Assembly: GCF_028471905.1 (NCBI RefSeq) | Contig: NZ_CP116902.1 | Span: forward strand, 1,524,501-1,588,500 | Origin: Aneurinibacillus uraniidurans | GTDB taxonomy: Bacteria > Bacillota > Bacilli > Aneurinibacillales > Aneurinibacillaceae | Length of the DNA: 64,000 nt | Direction: 5' to 3' | Shown: in pieces, positions 43,373 through 53,283 of the stretch | Numbering within the stretch: the first letter of the stretch is position 1 | Layout: every line of letters begins with the position of its first letter | The notes under the pieces: generated by a model | Databases searched by the model: none | What the model saw: the letters and a program-made list of their open reading frames with translations, nothing else | What the model was told of the DNA's origin: nothing | Made by a program: the position numbers and the translations under genes

Positions 43373-43593
43373 TCATCTATTCTGCGATGCCACTGGAATT
43401 GATTTTTCAAAATGACCATCAGGAAGCATATGAGCATACGGAAGTGCAGCTAAATGGTGTGACGATGCTTGTCCAACCATGCGGCGTGAATGAAGCAAGG
43501 ATTGTCCGGCTAATTAGCCCAAATCCGTACGATTATATGAATCCGAATTATGCACCAGGACAGAAGATTTATTTTAGACCGCAGTTTGAGTAA
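43369..43593 (+). CDS. ylzJ: YlzJ-like small protein
   Basis: A 74-residue protein starting [13 protein letters not shown] and ending [13 protein letters not shown], which matches YlzJ. The start overlaps tepA by four bases (ATGA). Function unknown. The conserved tepA-ylzJ pair supports the call. A terminator-like hairpin follows and separates it from the convergent YcdB-like gene. Confidence 0.85.
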   Translation: MIIYSAMPLELIFQNDHQEAYEHTEVQLNGVTMLVQPCGVNEARIVRLISPNPYDYMNPNYAPGQKIYFRPQFE

Positions 43594-43598
43594 AATGC

Positions 43599-43643
43599 AA
43601 AAAGGGGCTAACTCAAAAGGTTATGAGTTCACCCCTTTTCATT
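43599..43643. terminator. Bidirectional terminator
   Basis: aaaaaggggctaactca pairs imperfectly with tgagttcacccctttt. It sits between ylzJ and the oppositely oriented YcdB-like gene. Confidence 0.75.
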
Positions 43644-43644
43644 T

Positions 43645-44916
43645 CTATACTTCATCTAATTCAATTACATCTCCACTAGTCGCAAGTACGCCGTATTGGC
43701 AATCAAGTTTCCCGCACAATATATATCGTTTTTGTTCAAAATCATATACATATACCGGGGTTAGTTCGAGTTTTGATTGTATTTTTTCAAAAGCATCTTC
43801 TTTGCTGGTTGTAACAACATCAGATGCAGTATACTGTTCGAACATTTTTAAAAACAGTTGGTTATCAAAATAGTTCACAGCCTCATAATGCATAGAATCA
43901 ATAAAAACTTTCAATTTTCGTTGAGGTACCCGTATATTCTCGATTTGTTTTAACTCTGCAATGATATATCGTTTATCACGGTGTAAGCTGATTAACATCC
44001 AATTAGCAGTATCGTTAGGAAACTCTTTTCGTAAAAAAGCTAAAACTCCTGCGATCGCCATTTCCTGATCATGCTTTGTTAAAGGAAGCGTGTCGGGGTG
44101 AGGCATGAATGAGAAAGCTTGATCCGATGTTACGCAATCGTTTGTTACATTCAATGGTCGTTCTTCAAATTTTTCATGAATCGGGGTATCCCATTCCATC
44201 ATTTTTTCTATTTTTAAGTACGATCGTCTGTCTACCATGACCTCAAAAGGAATGGTTGTTTTTTTGTCATTGGAAACGTATAGTTCCTCCATCGCATAGA
44301 TGGGGAGCCACTTTTCTTGTTTTTTTGAAGGGAATTCAAAAAGTTTCCATTGTTCATACGCGACTTGTTTTATATCAGAATCTAATGTAAGCGTGTAATT
44401 GACTTTTTCTACGGGGTCATTTGAGGGGAAATCTCCAAAAATAGAAAACGAAAGCAACTTCCCGGTATCATCAAGTTGTATTTCTATATGTCCCGGTGGT
44501 GAAACAGGAATTCCGTGAAGGCATGACTGAAATAGCATTTTCGTTTCTTCTTCTTTTTTAATTTGAAATTGATGATGATACGTTAAACCTGTTTCCTTCT
44601 CAATCCAATGTATTATGTCATGAGAGTCATGTTTATCGAACGCTAACGTAGTTGCTCCTGCTTTTCCACCTACAAAAATAATACTTTTCAAACGGCGGCT
44701 TCTCAGGTCCAGATCTACAACAGCGGTACCTGTTGGATTAAGCCCATCTTCTGTTCGCTCCGTGATATGTTCTGGAAACCATTCCATCGATAACGTATAA
44801 TCCGTACCATTAAAAATATTTTTGTGGGAATATATGTTTGCTGTATGTAGACCATAAGAGTGTAAACCGATTTTTTCCTTTGTAAGGTCGACTAATTTTT
44901 TTAGTTGTAGGTCCAT
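43645..44916 (-). CDS. YcdB/YcdC repeat-like protein
   Basis: About 423 residues, soluble, no signal peptide seen. VEKVNYTLTLDSDIKQVAYE and the repeated strand-loop-strand pattern resemble YcdB/YcdC domains of Bacilli, and a PepSY-like segment may be at the end. GCAGGAGAG precedes ATG 44916; the longer ORF to 45000 starts without one. Lower GC than ylzJ or spoIIIE. Function unknown. It opens the block that separates tepA-ylzJ from spoIIIE. Confidence 0.65.
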   Translation of the reverse strand: MDLQLKKLVDLTKEKIGLHSYGLHTANIYSHKNIFNGTDYTLSMEWFPEHITERTEDGLNPTGTAVVDLDLRSRRLKSIIFVGGKAGATTLAFDKHDSHDIIHWIEKETGLTYHHQFQIKKEEETKMLFQSCLHGIPVSPPGHIEIQLDDTGKLLSFSIFGDFPSNDPVEKVNYTLTLDSDIKQVAYEQWKLFEFPSKKQEKWLPIYAMEELYVSNDKKTTIPFEVMVDRRSYLKIEKMMEWDTPIHEKFEERPLNVTNDCVTSDQAFSFMPHPDTLPLTKHDQEMAIAGVLAFLRKEFPNDTANWMLISLHRDKRYIIAELKQIENIRVPQRKLKVFIDSMHYEAVNYFDNQLFLKMFEQYTASDVVTTSKEDAFEKIQSKLELTPVYVYDFEQKRYILCGKLDCQYGVLATSGDVIELDEV

Positions 44917-45013
44917 GGTATCTCTCCTGCATTGGTGTCTTAGTGGTGTTCGGCTGCAAAGGTAGAGTGATTGACTTAAACAAGCCAGGTACACAATCAT
45001 AGCCTGTCTTGTA

Positions 45014-45253
45014 CTAAGAACAGAAGATAATTACGTTGTGCATATCTTTTTTCAAAATATATACGTCTTCGCCAACGACTTTATATGTAATATGGTTTTT
45101 CTCAAGACATTGGGTGAATGTTTGTCTGGATTCATCATTTGCGTATGAAGCTATTTTTATATATGTGTTGGAATCGGATTCGCTCTTTTCATACCACAAG
45201 ATACATCCGCCTAGTAATAGTAACAGAGCCACTAGCGTGTATATTTTCTTCAA
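45014..45253 (-). CDS. Small lipoprotein
   Basis: About 80 residues. TTG start at 45253 with AAGGAG eight bases before; the signal YTLVALLLLLGGCILW has a lipobox-like LGGC. The mature part is about 60 residues, including SYANDESRQTFTQCLEKNHI. No family known. It lies upstream of the YcdB-like gene on the same strand and may be co-transcribed. Confidence 0.6.
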   Translation of the reverse strand: MKKIYTLVALLLLLGGCILWYEKSESDSNTYIKIASYANDESRQTFTQCLEKNHITYKVVGEDVYILKKDMHNVIIFCS

Positions 45254-45459
45254 GTGACCATCTCCTTGCAGTTCAAAAAATCCCCTCATTTAACCATTTT
45301 ATAAATATTATACCTATTATGTATATTATTAATTTTGAAAGGGGATTGCAATGAAAAAACATATATTCAAAATTATAAGTGGAAGAGCTTTCGGTATGCT
45401 GCTGACGTTTCCGAGGCATAGAGACTTCTGTCCATTCATTATTCTGCTTTATCCAAAAA

Positions 45460-45497
45460 AAATGAGTCAGCTACCCTGGCGAAACAGGGTAGCTGAC
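45460..45497 (-). terminator. Terminator of the TetR-DUF5367 operon
   Basis: gtcagctaccctg (45466-45478) pairs perfectly with cagggtagctgac (45485-45497). On the minus strand it is followed by eight T residues, so it ends transcription from the DUF5367 gene. It cuts through a spurious + strand ORF at 45351. Confidence 0.85.
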
Positions 45498-45573
45498 TTG
45501 ATTTACATAGACATGATTATCGAACGTAGTATGGTTCCATCTTTGTTTTACTTCACGTAAGTATTAACCTAAT

Positions 45574-45978
45574 TTAACAGCACTTTGTTTTCTTTATTTT
45601 GTTAATCATTATAGGTATCACTAAATACAAAACGTAAGCAAAAGACATCCAAGCAGTAAAAGCGATAACTTGTGAATCGTCCAGCTTTGGAAAAATAAAT
45701 TGGTGATTAGATAAAGAAAATGTATCTAATGTTAACCCAACAGACGTACCGATTACTCCAAATTTAAGTGGCGCGTTCTCTGATCTATCAAATAGTAAAT
45801 ATAAGTATGTAACACCGAATAATAAAATACCTGTCCCAACTATTAGCAAGGAGATACTAACTGTGAATGCATTGGTGCCAGGACTAAAGAGGACATATTC
45901 TCCAAAAACCACAAAAAACAGTGTAGCAAAGAACCATACTAAAACACCCCATAATGCTGTATATAAGTATTTTTTCAT
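45574..45978 (-). CDS. DUF5367 family membrane protein
   Basis: A 134-residue, four-helix membrane protein. Helix 1 reads YLYTALWGVLVWFFATLFFV, and the end has YVLYLVIPIMINKIKKTKCC. The arrangement matches DUF5367 proteins found beside TetR regulators. The start overlaps the TetR stop by four bases, so both are translated together. It may be an efflux-type or membrane-stress protein; role unknown. Confidence 0.72.
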   Translation of the reverse strand: MKKYLYTALWGVLVWFFATLFFVVFGEYVLFSPGTNAFTVSISLLIVGTGILLFGVTYLYLLFDRSENAPLKFGVIGTSVGLTLDTFSLSNHQFIFPKLDDSQVIAFTAWMSFAYVLYLVIPIMINKIKKTKCC

Positions 45979-46562
45979 TTGCTATCCCCTTGATTTGCTA
46001 GGTTATTTAACCCTATAAATAATTGTTCAAGTTCCGCATACGTTTTTTCTACTGAGAAGTCTTTTGACAGTAAGGCCTGTAATGCTAGTCCGTCTACAAT
46101 TGCGTTTAGAAGTATTCCCCATGTTTCTAATGAAACTCCCTTTACTGGTGATGCAGGCCATAGTTTTGATAAATTATCAGATAGAGTTCTGTTTTCTTTC
46201 ATAATAATATCCCCAAGTTGTTCCTTTATTTTTTCATTAGTAAAGCCTGACACAACTAACAGTAAAAACAGTTTATGAAAAAAGGAATCGTGAGAACAAC
46301 GACTTTTTGCTGACTCCACTGCCAGTCTTATGACATTCTCATTGCTCTGGGACAATTCATTCCATGTACGATCGCAGGTATCTTTTACAATCTCTAATAA
46401 CAATTGTTCTTTTGTTCGAAAGTGATAATAGACAGTCCCTTGTGTCACTCCCGCCATCTCTGCAACGGCTCTTAAAGTGAATTTTTCAATTCCGTTAACA
46501 ACTAGGCAATTCTTTGCATACGTAATTAACTCTTGCTTACTAATAATATTTGGCTTTGCCAT
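45975..46562 (-). CDS. TetR family transcriptional regulator
   Basis: A 195-residue TetR-type protein. The HTH is FTLRAVAEMAGVTQGTVYYH followed by FRTKEQLL. The C-terminal ligand domain is about 140 residues. The start ATG 46562 is preceded by GGTGGTG. It overlaps the DUF5367 gene and an imperfect dyad (46580-46595) just upstream suggests autoregulation. Ligand unknown. Confidence 0.88.
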   Translation of the reverse strand: MAKPNIISKQELITYAKNCLVVNGIEKFTLRAVAEMAGVTQGTVYYHFRTKEQLLLEIVKDTCDRTWNELSQSNENVIRLAVESAKSRCSHDSFFHKLFLLLVVSGFTNEKIKEQLGDIIMKENRTLSDNLSKLWPASPVKGVSLETWGILLNAIVDGLALQALLSKDFSVEKTYAELEQLFIGLNNLANQGDSK

Positions 46563-46579
46563 ATGTTCACCACCGCATA

Positions 46580-46595
46580 AGTTATTCAAATGACT
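46580..46595. promoter_or_regulatory. Probable TetR operator
   Basis: AGTTATTCAAATGACT is an imperfect dyad (AGT-ATT and AAT-ACT pair) 18 bases before the TetR gene start on the minus strand, a usual place for autorepression. Confidence 0.4.
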
Positions 46596-46810
46596 AACTC
46601 CGTTTAAGGAGATTTTACCATTTGTTGTTTGTGATTTCAATGCAGATGCAGGATAATCTTTGCCTAGTTAAAGTGTCAAATAGAGGGCGTGTAAGTGTGG
46701 TGAGAAAAGAGAATGTGACAGTATATTTTCCTTTATAACAAAGGCAAAAGATTTATTTGTGCCCGTAGTTTGGGAGGGGAGCAGAAAACCTTTGATAGCA
46801 AATTTTTGGG

Positions 46811-46901
46811 GGAACATGCGAGTATGTTCCAAGTGTGATTGAAATGTTACGATGACTTAATCGTTTGAAGTGAATTTTCGATATCTCAACATACTCGCAT
46901 G
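46811..46901. repeat. Nested inverted repeats in the TetR-MFS intergenic region
   Basis: catgcgagtatgtt (46815-46828) recurs in inverted form as aacatactcgcatg (46888-46901). The first copy lies inside its own hairpin, ggaacat (46811-46817) with atgttcc (46824-46830). No protein gene fits the 390-base gap. Two alternative folds are possible; the function is not known. Confidence 0.6.
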
Positions 46902-46952
46902 ATTTTTATCGTTTCTTATGGACTTACAGAATAGAGAAATAAACCTCGTTTT

Positions 46953-48188
46953 TTACATCGTTTGCTCCAGTTCACCAGGTTTTTTTAGCTTAAACAGTGG
47001 AACGACAAATAGAAGACCAATAATGAACATAGCTGCCGCCCCTTCAAATACGATAAGAAGTGAAAACTTGTCTTTAAGCCATCCTGCTGTGCTCATCGAA
47101 ATGACCATCATTCCTAAGAAAAACGGGTTTAGCACCCCATTGACGCGGCCGATGAACGACTGCTCTGTATTTTGCAAAATCAGCGTACTGATACCGACCA
47201 TAAAGCATGGGAAGAAAAAGCCGACCATGAACTGTGCGACAACCGTCAGTGCAATTGAGGTTGAGAATCCCATCGTCGCCATCGCAATCGAGTCTGCCAG
47301 CATGCCGATAGCCAGCAACTTTTGCGGTGCGATTTTCTTCGACAAGACAGCGATCAGACCGCCACCAATCAGCATTGCAGCGCCATGTACCATCATGAAC
47401 CACTGCAGATTCTCCTTCGGTAGGTTGAGACGCTCCGTCAGCAAAAATACGCCGAGCGGCTGCGTAACACCACTTGCGAGTCCAATAGCAGCAAAAGTTC
47501 CTGCTAAAGCGGTCAATACGTATTTGGATTTCACATATTGAATACCGTCACCGAGATCCTGCCAAAATCCAGTAGAAGCTTTCTCTTGAACATTGCTAGG
47601 ATCATTCGGCAGTCGGGTTAGTACGGCAGCGGATAAGAGGAACGTGATGCCTGTCACAACAATTGACGTTTGAATGCCGAATGACTGAAAAATGAGTGAG
47701 CCGAGTACTGGACCTACTATCATGAAAACCGCTATGTTTGTCTGGAGTAGCGCCATTCCTTGTTGAACCTGCTCGGTTGGCACATGCTGCTTGAACAGCT
47801 TCATGCTTGAAGGTTGAGAAAACTGAGATAATATCGCCGATACGAGCGTCGCGAAGAATATAGTCTTCCATGATCCGAACAAGAGTGTGACGAAGACAGC
47901 AAACACAGAAGCAGCGCTTAGCATGTCGCACCAAACCATCGTTCGCTTAGGGCGCCATCGGTCTGCGAAAGTACCACCAATGAAAGAAAACAAAAAGATC
48001 GGGGCGTATTCCGCTACGGAAATGAGCGAGACCGCGTAAGGGTTATTACCTGTCTGCTCCATTACAAACAGTAAAATCGAAAAATTTCGTACCCAAATGC
48101 CGATTTGTAGCAATACGTTGGACAACAAAATTGTCCGGACAAATCGGTTTTGGAAAAGGCTTAATTTTGCAGGCTGATTGCTATTCAT
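46953..48188 (-). CDS. MFS transporter (EntS/enterobactin exporter-like group)
   Basis: A 411-residue protein with about 12 hydrophobic segments. GGTFADRWRPKRTMVWCDML is the loop 2-3 motif, and FLTERLNLPKENLQWFMMVH starts the second half. It resembles exporters of the EntS/MFS_3 group, which move siderophores, macrolides or drugs. GAAAGGTGTGG precedes the ATG. It stands alone and diverges from pncA; the TetR gene faces the same way downstream. Confidence 0.88.
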   Translation of the reverse strand: MNSNQPAKLSLFQNRFVRTILLSNVLLQIGIWVRNFSILLFVMEQTGNNPYAVSLISVAEYAPIFLFSFIGGTFADRWRPKRTMVWCDMLSAASVFAVFVTLLFGSWKTIFFATLVSAILSQFSQPSSMKLFKQHVPTEQVQQGMALLQTNIAVFMIVGPVLGSLIFQSFGIQTSIVVTGITFLLSAAVLTRLPNDPSNVQEKASTGFWQDLGDGIQYVKSKYVLTALAGTFAAIGLASGVTQPLGVFLLTERLNLPKENLQWFMMVHGAAMLIGGGLIAVLSKKIAPQKLLAIGMLADSIAMATMGFSTSIALTVVAQFMVGFFFPCFMVGISTLILQNTEQSFIGRVNGVLNPFFLGMMVISMSTAGWLKDKFSLLIVFEGAAAMFIIGLLFVVPLFKLKKPGELEQTM

Positions 48189-48492
48189 TATTCCACACCT
48201 TTCTTTATATCCATTTCTTTTCCTTCTACGTTATCGCCACAAACAAATCCTAATTCCACATCATCAAATTAAGTGTCTATAATATAAAAAAATGTAGACT
48301 TTAATGATTTTTGTTTGTTCTTTTATAGATATAATATAATTATGTTTGTTTTTAGTCAATGAATAAAACTAGATGTTTGTATGTTTTGTCTAGTATACAA
48401 AAACGAATTTTATCCATGAAACATGAAATTTTCTCATCGTTACTAACGTACTAATAACAAAGCGAAAAAAATGAGAGGGAGGAATTTCAAAT
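48189..48492. other. AT-rich intergenic region between divergent MFS and pncA genes
   Basis: Promoters for both genes must lie here, but I could not pick a clear -35/-10 pair for either. It holds no coding frame of note and no strong hairpin. Confidence 0.5.
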
Positions 48493-49047
48493 ATGAAAGC
48501 TTTCATTAATATTGACTATACTGTAGACTTCGTGGCAGATAACGGGGCGCTGACATGTGGAGAGGCGGGGCAGGCTATTGGAGATCGGCTCGCCGAGCTG
48601 ACCAAACAGTTTGTTCAAGCCGGGGATTTTACTGTTATGGCGATTGATCTTCATTTCGCAGACGATGTACATCATCCTGAATATCGGCTATACCCGCCGC
48701 ATAACATCAAAGGAGCGCCGGGACGAGAGTTATATGGTGCAGTACGAGAAGTATACGAAACACATCGTAGTTCAATTATGTGGCTGGACAAAACACGATA
48801 CAGCGCATTTTGTAATACTGGATTAGCAGACGAACTCCGAAAACGCAGCATCACAGAAGTTCACCTAGGAGGAGTTTGTACGGACATCTGTGTTTTACAC
48901 ACTGCTGTGGATGCATACAATCTCGGTTTTACGGTTGTCATTCATGAAGATGCTGTAGCAAGCTTTGATCCGGTCGGTCATACGTGGGCATTGAATCATT
49001 TCAAAAATGCACTTGGGTTTACTGTTGTGCATTCATCAAACAGATAG
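48493..49047 (+). CDS. pncA: Nicotinamidase (cysteine hydrolase, YueJ-type)
   Basis: A 184-residue isochorismatase-fold amidase very like B. subtilis YueJ. Asp8 region FINIDYTVDFVADNG, LYPPHNIKG, the catalytic lysine in DKTRYSAF and the nucleophile Cys in GGVCTDICVLHTAVDAYNLG make a complete triad. It turns nicotinamide into nicotinate in the NAD salvage path. GAGAGGGAGG precedes ATG 48493. It is alone; no pncB is beside it. Confidence 0.9.
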   Translation: MKAFINIDYTVDFVADNGALTCGEAGQAIGDRLAELTKQFVQAGDFTVMAIDLHFADDVHHPEYRLYPPHNIKGAPGRELYGAVREVYETHRSSIMWLDKTRYSAFCNTGLADELRKRSITEVHLGGVCTDICVLHTAVDAYNLGFTVVIHEDAVASFDPVGHTWALNHFKNALGFTVVHSSNR

Positions 49048-49134
49048 AAAATAAGAAAAGGAGTTTACTATCTTCTTGTAGAATCTAAAATTTGGGAACT
49101 TCATTTCTCGGAGGGAGAAAATAGGGAGGAAAAA

Positions 49135-50067
49135 GTGGGGATAAAAAAAGCAGCGGTACTGTTTCTTAGCCTGGTTCTGTTATTTGGAAGTGCACCGACT
49201 GCATCAGCGGCCGTAGAAGCAAAAAACCAAAAGGCGTACGAACAGCTCAAAACGGCAATCCACGGGCATCTTACCAATCGGGACACGAGTTTCAAACTCG
49301 TTTTTCAAGGGCCGGGGGTGTATAAAATAAAAGGACTTGTCGAACAGGCTCTTGAAGAGATTTATAATCAAGATCAATATTTATATCATTCGATGGAGAG
49401 CAGCCAGATAGGAGCGAAAGTAGGGTCTAATAATAAGGTTACGCTTTATTTTACGATGGAATATCAGACAACAGCCCAGCAGGAAGCATATGTAACAGAG
49501 CAGGTGAAGAAAATTACAGCTTCAATTATCAAGCCGAGAATGAATGCACACGAAAAAGTGCGGGCCATTCACGATTATATCGTTTCTACGGTGTCCTATG
49601 ATGAAAGCTTGAACCGATATTCAGCGTATGATGCTCTTGCATCAGGCACAACGGTGTGCAATGGCTATGCACAGCTAGCGAACAGGCTTTTGACCCAGGC
49701 GGGTGTTGAGAACCAGATCATTAGTGGTGAGGCGTCAAGTGGGACAGGCGAGGCGGAACCACATGCGTGGAATCTCGTCAAATTAGACGGAAAATGGTAT
49801 CACCTCGATTGTACATGGGATGATCCGGTGCCGGATAGGAAAGGATCTATAGAATACATGTACTACAATCTGTCTGATAACCAGATAAAAGCAGATCACA
49901 CATGGAAGACAGACAAGTTTCCACGCGCCTCCACTTCATATATGCAGACACTAGCATCACTTCGTATAAAGGATGCGAATCGGAGTGAGTTTTATAAAGA
50001 TATGGAAGCAGAAATTCGGGAGGGTGAGGCTCTGCGCCAGTACAGCCGTAATAGAGGGAATAAGTAG
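49135..50067 (+). CDS. Secreted transglutaminase-like protein
   Basis: A 310-residue protein with a signal peptide (AVLFLSLVLLFGSAPTASA) and a transglutaminase/protease-like core at about 130-250. The triad can be traced: Cys in SGTTVCNGYAQLANRLL, His in EPHAWNLVKL and Asp in WYHLDCTWDD. These proteins work on the cell wall or on envelope proteins, possibly as a peptidase, crosslinker or germination enzyme. AGGGAGGAAAAA precedes GTG 49135. A terminator follows. Confidence 0.87.
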   Translation: MGIKKAAVLFLSLVLLFGSAPTASAAVEAKNQKAYEQLKTAIHGHLTNRDTSFKLVFQGPGVYKIKGLVEQALEEIYNQDQYLYHSMESSQIGAKVGSNNKVTLYFTMEYQTTAQQEAYVTEQVKKITASIIKPRMNAHEKVRAIHDYIVSTVSYDESLNRYSAYDALASGTTVCNGYAQLANRLLTQAGVENQIISGEASSGTGEAEPHAWNLVKLDGKWYHLDCTWDDPVPDRKGSIEYMYYNLSDNQIKADHTWKTDKFPRASTSYMQTLASLRIKDANRSEFYKDMEAEIREGEALRQYSRNRGNK

Positions 50068-50126
50068 CCATGACGGTCGCGTTCTGCTGTGATATACTAG
50101 GCGTACGCATGTGCGTATAAATCGGT

Positions 50127-50169
50127 AAAAAAGGCAACTGTGCCCATTGGAGCACCGGCTGCCTTTTTG
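50127..50169 (+). terminator. Rho-independent terminator
   Basis: aaaaaggca pairs with tgccttttt with an inner gtgc-gcac pairing. It lies between the transglutaminase-like gene and spoIIIE. Confidence 0.8.
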
Positions 50170-50204
50170 TCCGTGATGAATATATACAGTAAGGTGGTGG
50201 AGCA

Positions 50205-52784
50205 ATGGCAGGGAAACGATCGGCGAAGAAGAGTCAGGGGCAGGCGAAGCGTAGCTTTGGAGAGACGATGCGGTACGAATTGTACGGCCTAAGTGTCATT
50301 ACGGTGTCGCTTCTTGTTCTGCTTACCTTTTCGAATCCGAGTTGGTTTGGCCGATATGTGTCCTGGATGTTCCGCATTGCTGCCGGATCATGGGATTTTC
50401 TCATTCCGCTTGTTGGGATTGGGACAGGCATATATGTAATGGTGCAGCGCAAATGGCCAAATTTTCTCAGCCAGCGCTGGATTGGTATTTTTCTGTTGTT
50501 TTTTGCCGTGTTGATCTGGAATCATATGCTGCTGTTTGAGCAGGTGACGGCAGGCGGACGGTTTGCAGACCAGTCGGTGATTAGCGTGACGTGGGAGCAG
50601 CTGCTCAAGGAAAATGCACAGATTAGCGCAGGTAAGCCGTCGACAACGGATGTCGGGGGCGGGATGCTTGGAGCGCTTGGCTACGGACTATTTTCATCCG
50701 GGGTCGGTAATGCCGGAACAACGCTTGTTGTGGTGTTTCTCGTACTTATTGGATTGATGCTGACGTTTAACATTTCGTATGTACGCATTCTTGCAGCGGT
50801 GCGTCGCCTGCTCGGTGCAGGTGGGGTGCGGATGAAGGAAGCGGGAGAAGATGCGCTGGCATTGCTAAGTGAGCGCCGAGAACGACGCCAGCAGGAGAAG
50901 GAGGCACAAGCAGCTATCGAAGCGGAGTTCGCAGAGGAAGAGGAGAATGACGGTTCAGCAGATGAAGCGAAGCCAGGTCTATTCACACGCTGGATGGATA
51001 AGCGTCGGGCACAGGAAGAAGAACCTGCACAACCGAGCAGACAGGGGCGTACCCGTACAGAGCGTAAGAAAGTGAGCGAACCGGCTGTTCTGCCGGATAT
51101 GGATGACTTTATAGAACCGCAGGAAGAGATTATCGTCGACCATTTTGCAGATCGTGCATATGGAGAAAATCATGTGCCGCCGTTTATGCCAGAGACGGAA
51201 GAGAAGCCGGAAGCGCTGTACACACCACCTAGCGAGCCGACGGTGCAAATGGCAGGGTCGCAGATGAAGGTTATGCTTCGGGAACGCACAAAGCTAGAAA
51301 CGAAAGAACCACCGATGCAGCAGGCGCCTGTGTCCGATGTGTCGCTCGCGTTTGACGAAGTGGAGCAGATGAATCAGCGGTATATGATGCCGAAACTTGA
51401 TCTGCTTGACCGAGGCAAAGGTATGAAGCCGAATGCATCAGCGAAGGATGCGCAGCATAACGCACAGAAGCTGGTCGCAACATTAGAAAGCTTTGGCGTG
51501 CAGGCAAAGGTAAGTCGCGTGCAGCAGGGCCCAACGGTTACGCGCTACGAGATTCAGCCAGCGATTGGCGTCAAGGTTAGTAAGATTGTGAATTTGACCG
51601 ATGACATTGCGCTGGCACTCGCAGCGCGCGGCATCCGGATGGAAGCTCCTATTCCGGGCAAATCTGCGATTGGCATCGAGGTGCCAAATGATGAAGTGGC
51701 ACTTGTGACGTTACGTGAAGTGCTAGAAAGCCTTGAATATCAGAAATCAGAAGATAAGCTTGGCATTGCGCTCGGTCGGGATATTTCCGGGCAGCCGATC
51801 ATTGCAAATCTAGCTCGCATGCCGCATTTGCTTGTTGCAGGAGCGACGGGCAGCGGGAAATCTGTGTGCATTAACGGCATTATTATGAGCATTTTGTTTA
51901 AGGCTAAGCCATCAGAAGTAAAGCTGATGATGATTGATCCAAAAATGGTTGAATTGAACGTGTATAACGGTGTGCCGCATTTGTTATCGCCCGTTGTAAC
52001 CGATCCGCGCCGAGCTTCGATGGCGCTCAAAAAAGTGGTGCAGGAAATGGAGCGCCGCTATGAACTGTTCGCGAAAGCGGGGACACGTGATCTGGAGCGG
52101 TATAATGAACAGGCGCACCGCGAAGGGATTCAACCGCTGCCGCTTATTGTGGTCATCGTGGACGAGCTGGCAGATTTGATGATGGTAGCACCGGGGGATG
52201 TGGAAGATGCGATCTGCCGTCTTGCACAGATGGCGCGTGCCGCAGGCATCCACCTCATTATCGCTACACAGCGTCCGTCTGTTGATGTCATTACGGGTGT
52301 GATCAAAGCTAATATTCCGTCACGTATTGCGTTCGGTGTATCATCAATGGCGGATTCACGTACGATTCTTGATATGGGTGGTGCTGAGAAGCTGCTCGGC
52401 CGGGGAGATATGCTGTTTTTGCCGATGGGTGCATCGAAGCCCGTGCGTATTCAAGGCGCTTTTATTAGCGATAGCGAAGTAGAGCGTGTGGTAGAATACG
52501 TGAAAGGACAGCAGGAAGCGCATTATAGTCCGGAGATGGTGCCAGGTGAAGAAGCGGAAGCGGCCTATGATGAACCGGAGGATGATATGTATGAATCCGC
52601 AGTCGAGCTGGTACGTGAGGCGCAGACTGCATCGGTGTCACTGATTCAGCGCCGCCTGCGCGTCGGTTATACACGGGCAGCTCGCTTGATTGATATGATG
52701 GAAGCGCGTGGTGTTGTGGGCCCGTACGAGGGCAGTAAGCCGCGTGAAGTACTCATTCCGCGCCACGACCCGCAAATTTCGTAG
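50205..52784 (+). CDS. spoIIIE: DNA translocase SpoIIIE/FtsK
   Basis: An 859-residue translocase. Four to five N-terminal membrane segments (about 22-190), an acidic variable linker (about 200-400), then the motor: Walker [11 protein letters not shown] near residue 548, Walker [14 protein letters not shown] near residue 650, and the C-terminal gamma winged helix ([20 protein letters not shown]). It pumps chromosome DNA across the septum during division and sporulation. GGTGGTGG precedes ATG 50205. In B. subtilis it follows tepA-ylzJ; here a block lies between. mscL and a CBS gene come after. Confidence 0.95.
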   Translation: MAGKRSAKKSQGQAKRSFGETMRYELYGLSVITVSLLVLLTFSNPSWFGRYVSWMFRIAAGSWDFLIPLVGIGTGIYVMVQRKWPNFLSQRWIGIFLLFFAVLIWNHMLLFEQVTAGGRFADQSVISVTWEQLLKENAQISAGKPSTTDVGGGMLGALGYGLFSSGVGNAGTTLVVVFLVLIGLMLTFNISYVRILAAVRRLLGAGGVRMKEAGEDALALLSERRERRQQEKEAQAAIEAEFAEEEENDGSADEAKPGLFTRWMDKRRAQEEEPAQPSRQGRTRTERKKVSEPAVLPDMDDFIEPQEEIIVDHFADRAYGENHVPPFMPETEEKPEALYTPPSEPTVQMAGSQMKVMLRERTKLETKEPPMQQAPVSDVSLAFDEVEQMNQRYMMPKLDLLDRGKGMKPNASAKDAQHNAQKLVATLESFGVQAKVSRVQQGPTVTRYEIQPAIGVKVSKIVNLTDDIALALAARGIRMEAPIPGKSAIGIEVPNDEVALVTLREVLESLEYQKSEDKLGIALGRDISGQPIIANLARMPHLLVAGATGSGKSVCINGIIMSILFKAKPSEVKLMMIDPKMVELNVYNGVPHLLSPVVTDPRRASMALKKVVQEMERRYELFAKAGTRDLERYNEQAHREGIQPLPLIVVIVDELADLMMVAPGDVEDAICRLAQMARAAGIHLIIATQRPSVDVITGVIKANIPSRIAFGVSSMADSRTILDMGGAEKLLGRGDMLFLPMGASKPVRIQGAFISDSEVERVVEYVKGQQEAHYSPEMVPGEEAEAAYDEPEDDMYESAVELVREAQTASVSLIQRRLRVGYTRAARLIDMMEARGVVGPYEGSKPREVLIPRHDPQIS

Positions 52785-52794
52785 CAGGAGGTTT

Positions 52795-53268
52795 ATGGTG
52801 AAGTTTGTTGAGGAGTTTCGTAAGTTTATTAGCAAAGGAAATATTATTGATCTCGCGGTGGGGGTCGCACTCGGAACTGCGTTTAATAAAATTGTGACTT
52901 CGCTTGTCGAAGATATTTTGATGCCACCGATTGGAAAAGTGCTGGGTGGCGTAGATTTTTCGGCTCTTTATATTAATCTGTCCGGTACGAACTATGCTTC
53001 GCTCAACGCTGCCAAAAATGCGGGAGCTGCGACGATTAATTACGGGGTTTTCTTGAACAACGTGCTTCACTTTTTTATTATTGCGCTGACACTTTTTATA
53101 GTGGTGCGTGTATATAGTAGAATCGGAGTGCTGCGCAAACAGGAGGAAGCGGTGCAGGCACCGAAGAAAAAGGAATGCCCGTACTGTTTGTCTGATATTC
53201 CAGTGGCGGCGGTACGTTGTTCGGCCTGCACGTCTCATCTGGAGCCAGTAGCTGAGAAAAGTATGTAA
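52795..53268 (+). CDS. mscL: Large-conductance mechanosensitive channel MscL with zinc-ribbon tail
   Basis: A 157-residue MscL: helix 1 FRKFISKGNIIDLAVGVALG, then KIVTSLVEDILMPPIGKVLG, and helix 2 FLNNVLHFFIIALTLFIVVR. The C-terminal cytoplasmic part ends in a CxxC-x10-CxxC zinc ribbon (CPYCLSD ... CSACTSHL) that ordinary MscL lacks. MscL relieves turgor on osmotic downshift. AGCAGGAGG precedes ATG 52795, 11 bases after the spoIIIE stop. Confidence 0.93.
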   Translation: MVKFVEEFRKFISKGNIIDLAVGVALGTAFNKIVTSLVEDILMPPIGKVLGGVDFSALYINLSGTNYASLNAAKNAGAATINYGVFLNNVLHFFIIALTLFIVVRVYSRIGVLRKQEEAVQAPKKKECPYCLSDIPVAAVRCSACTSHLEPVAEKSM

Positions 53269-53283
53269 CCTACGACAAAAGGG

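Noticed and set aside
45351-45560. Small + strand ORF (69 codons) with AAAGGGG ribosome site
   Set aside because: The frame runs through the minus-strand terminator hairpin at 45460-45497, and I see no known peptide family. A very short peptide is not excluded.
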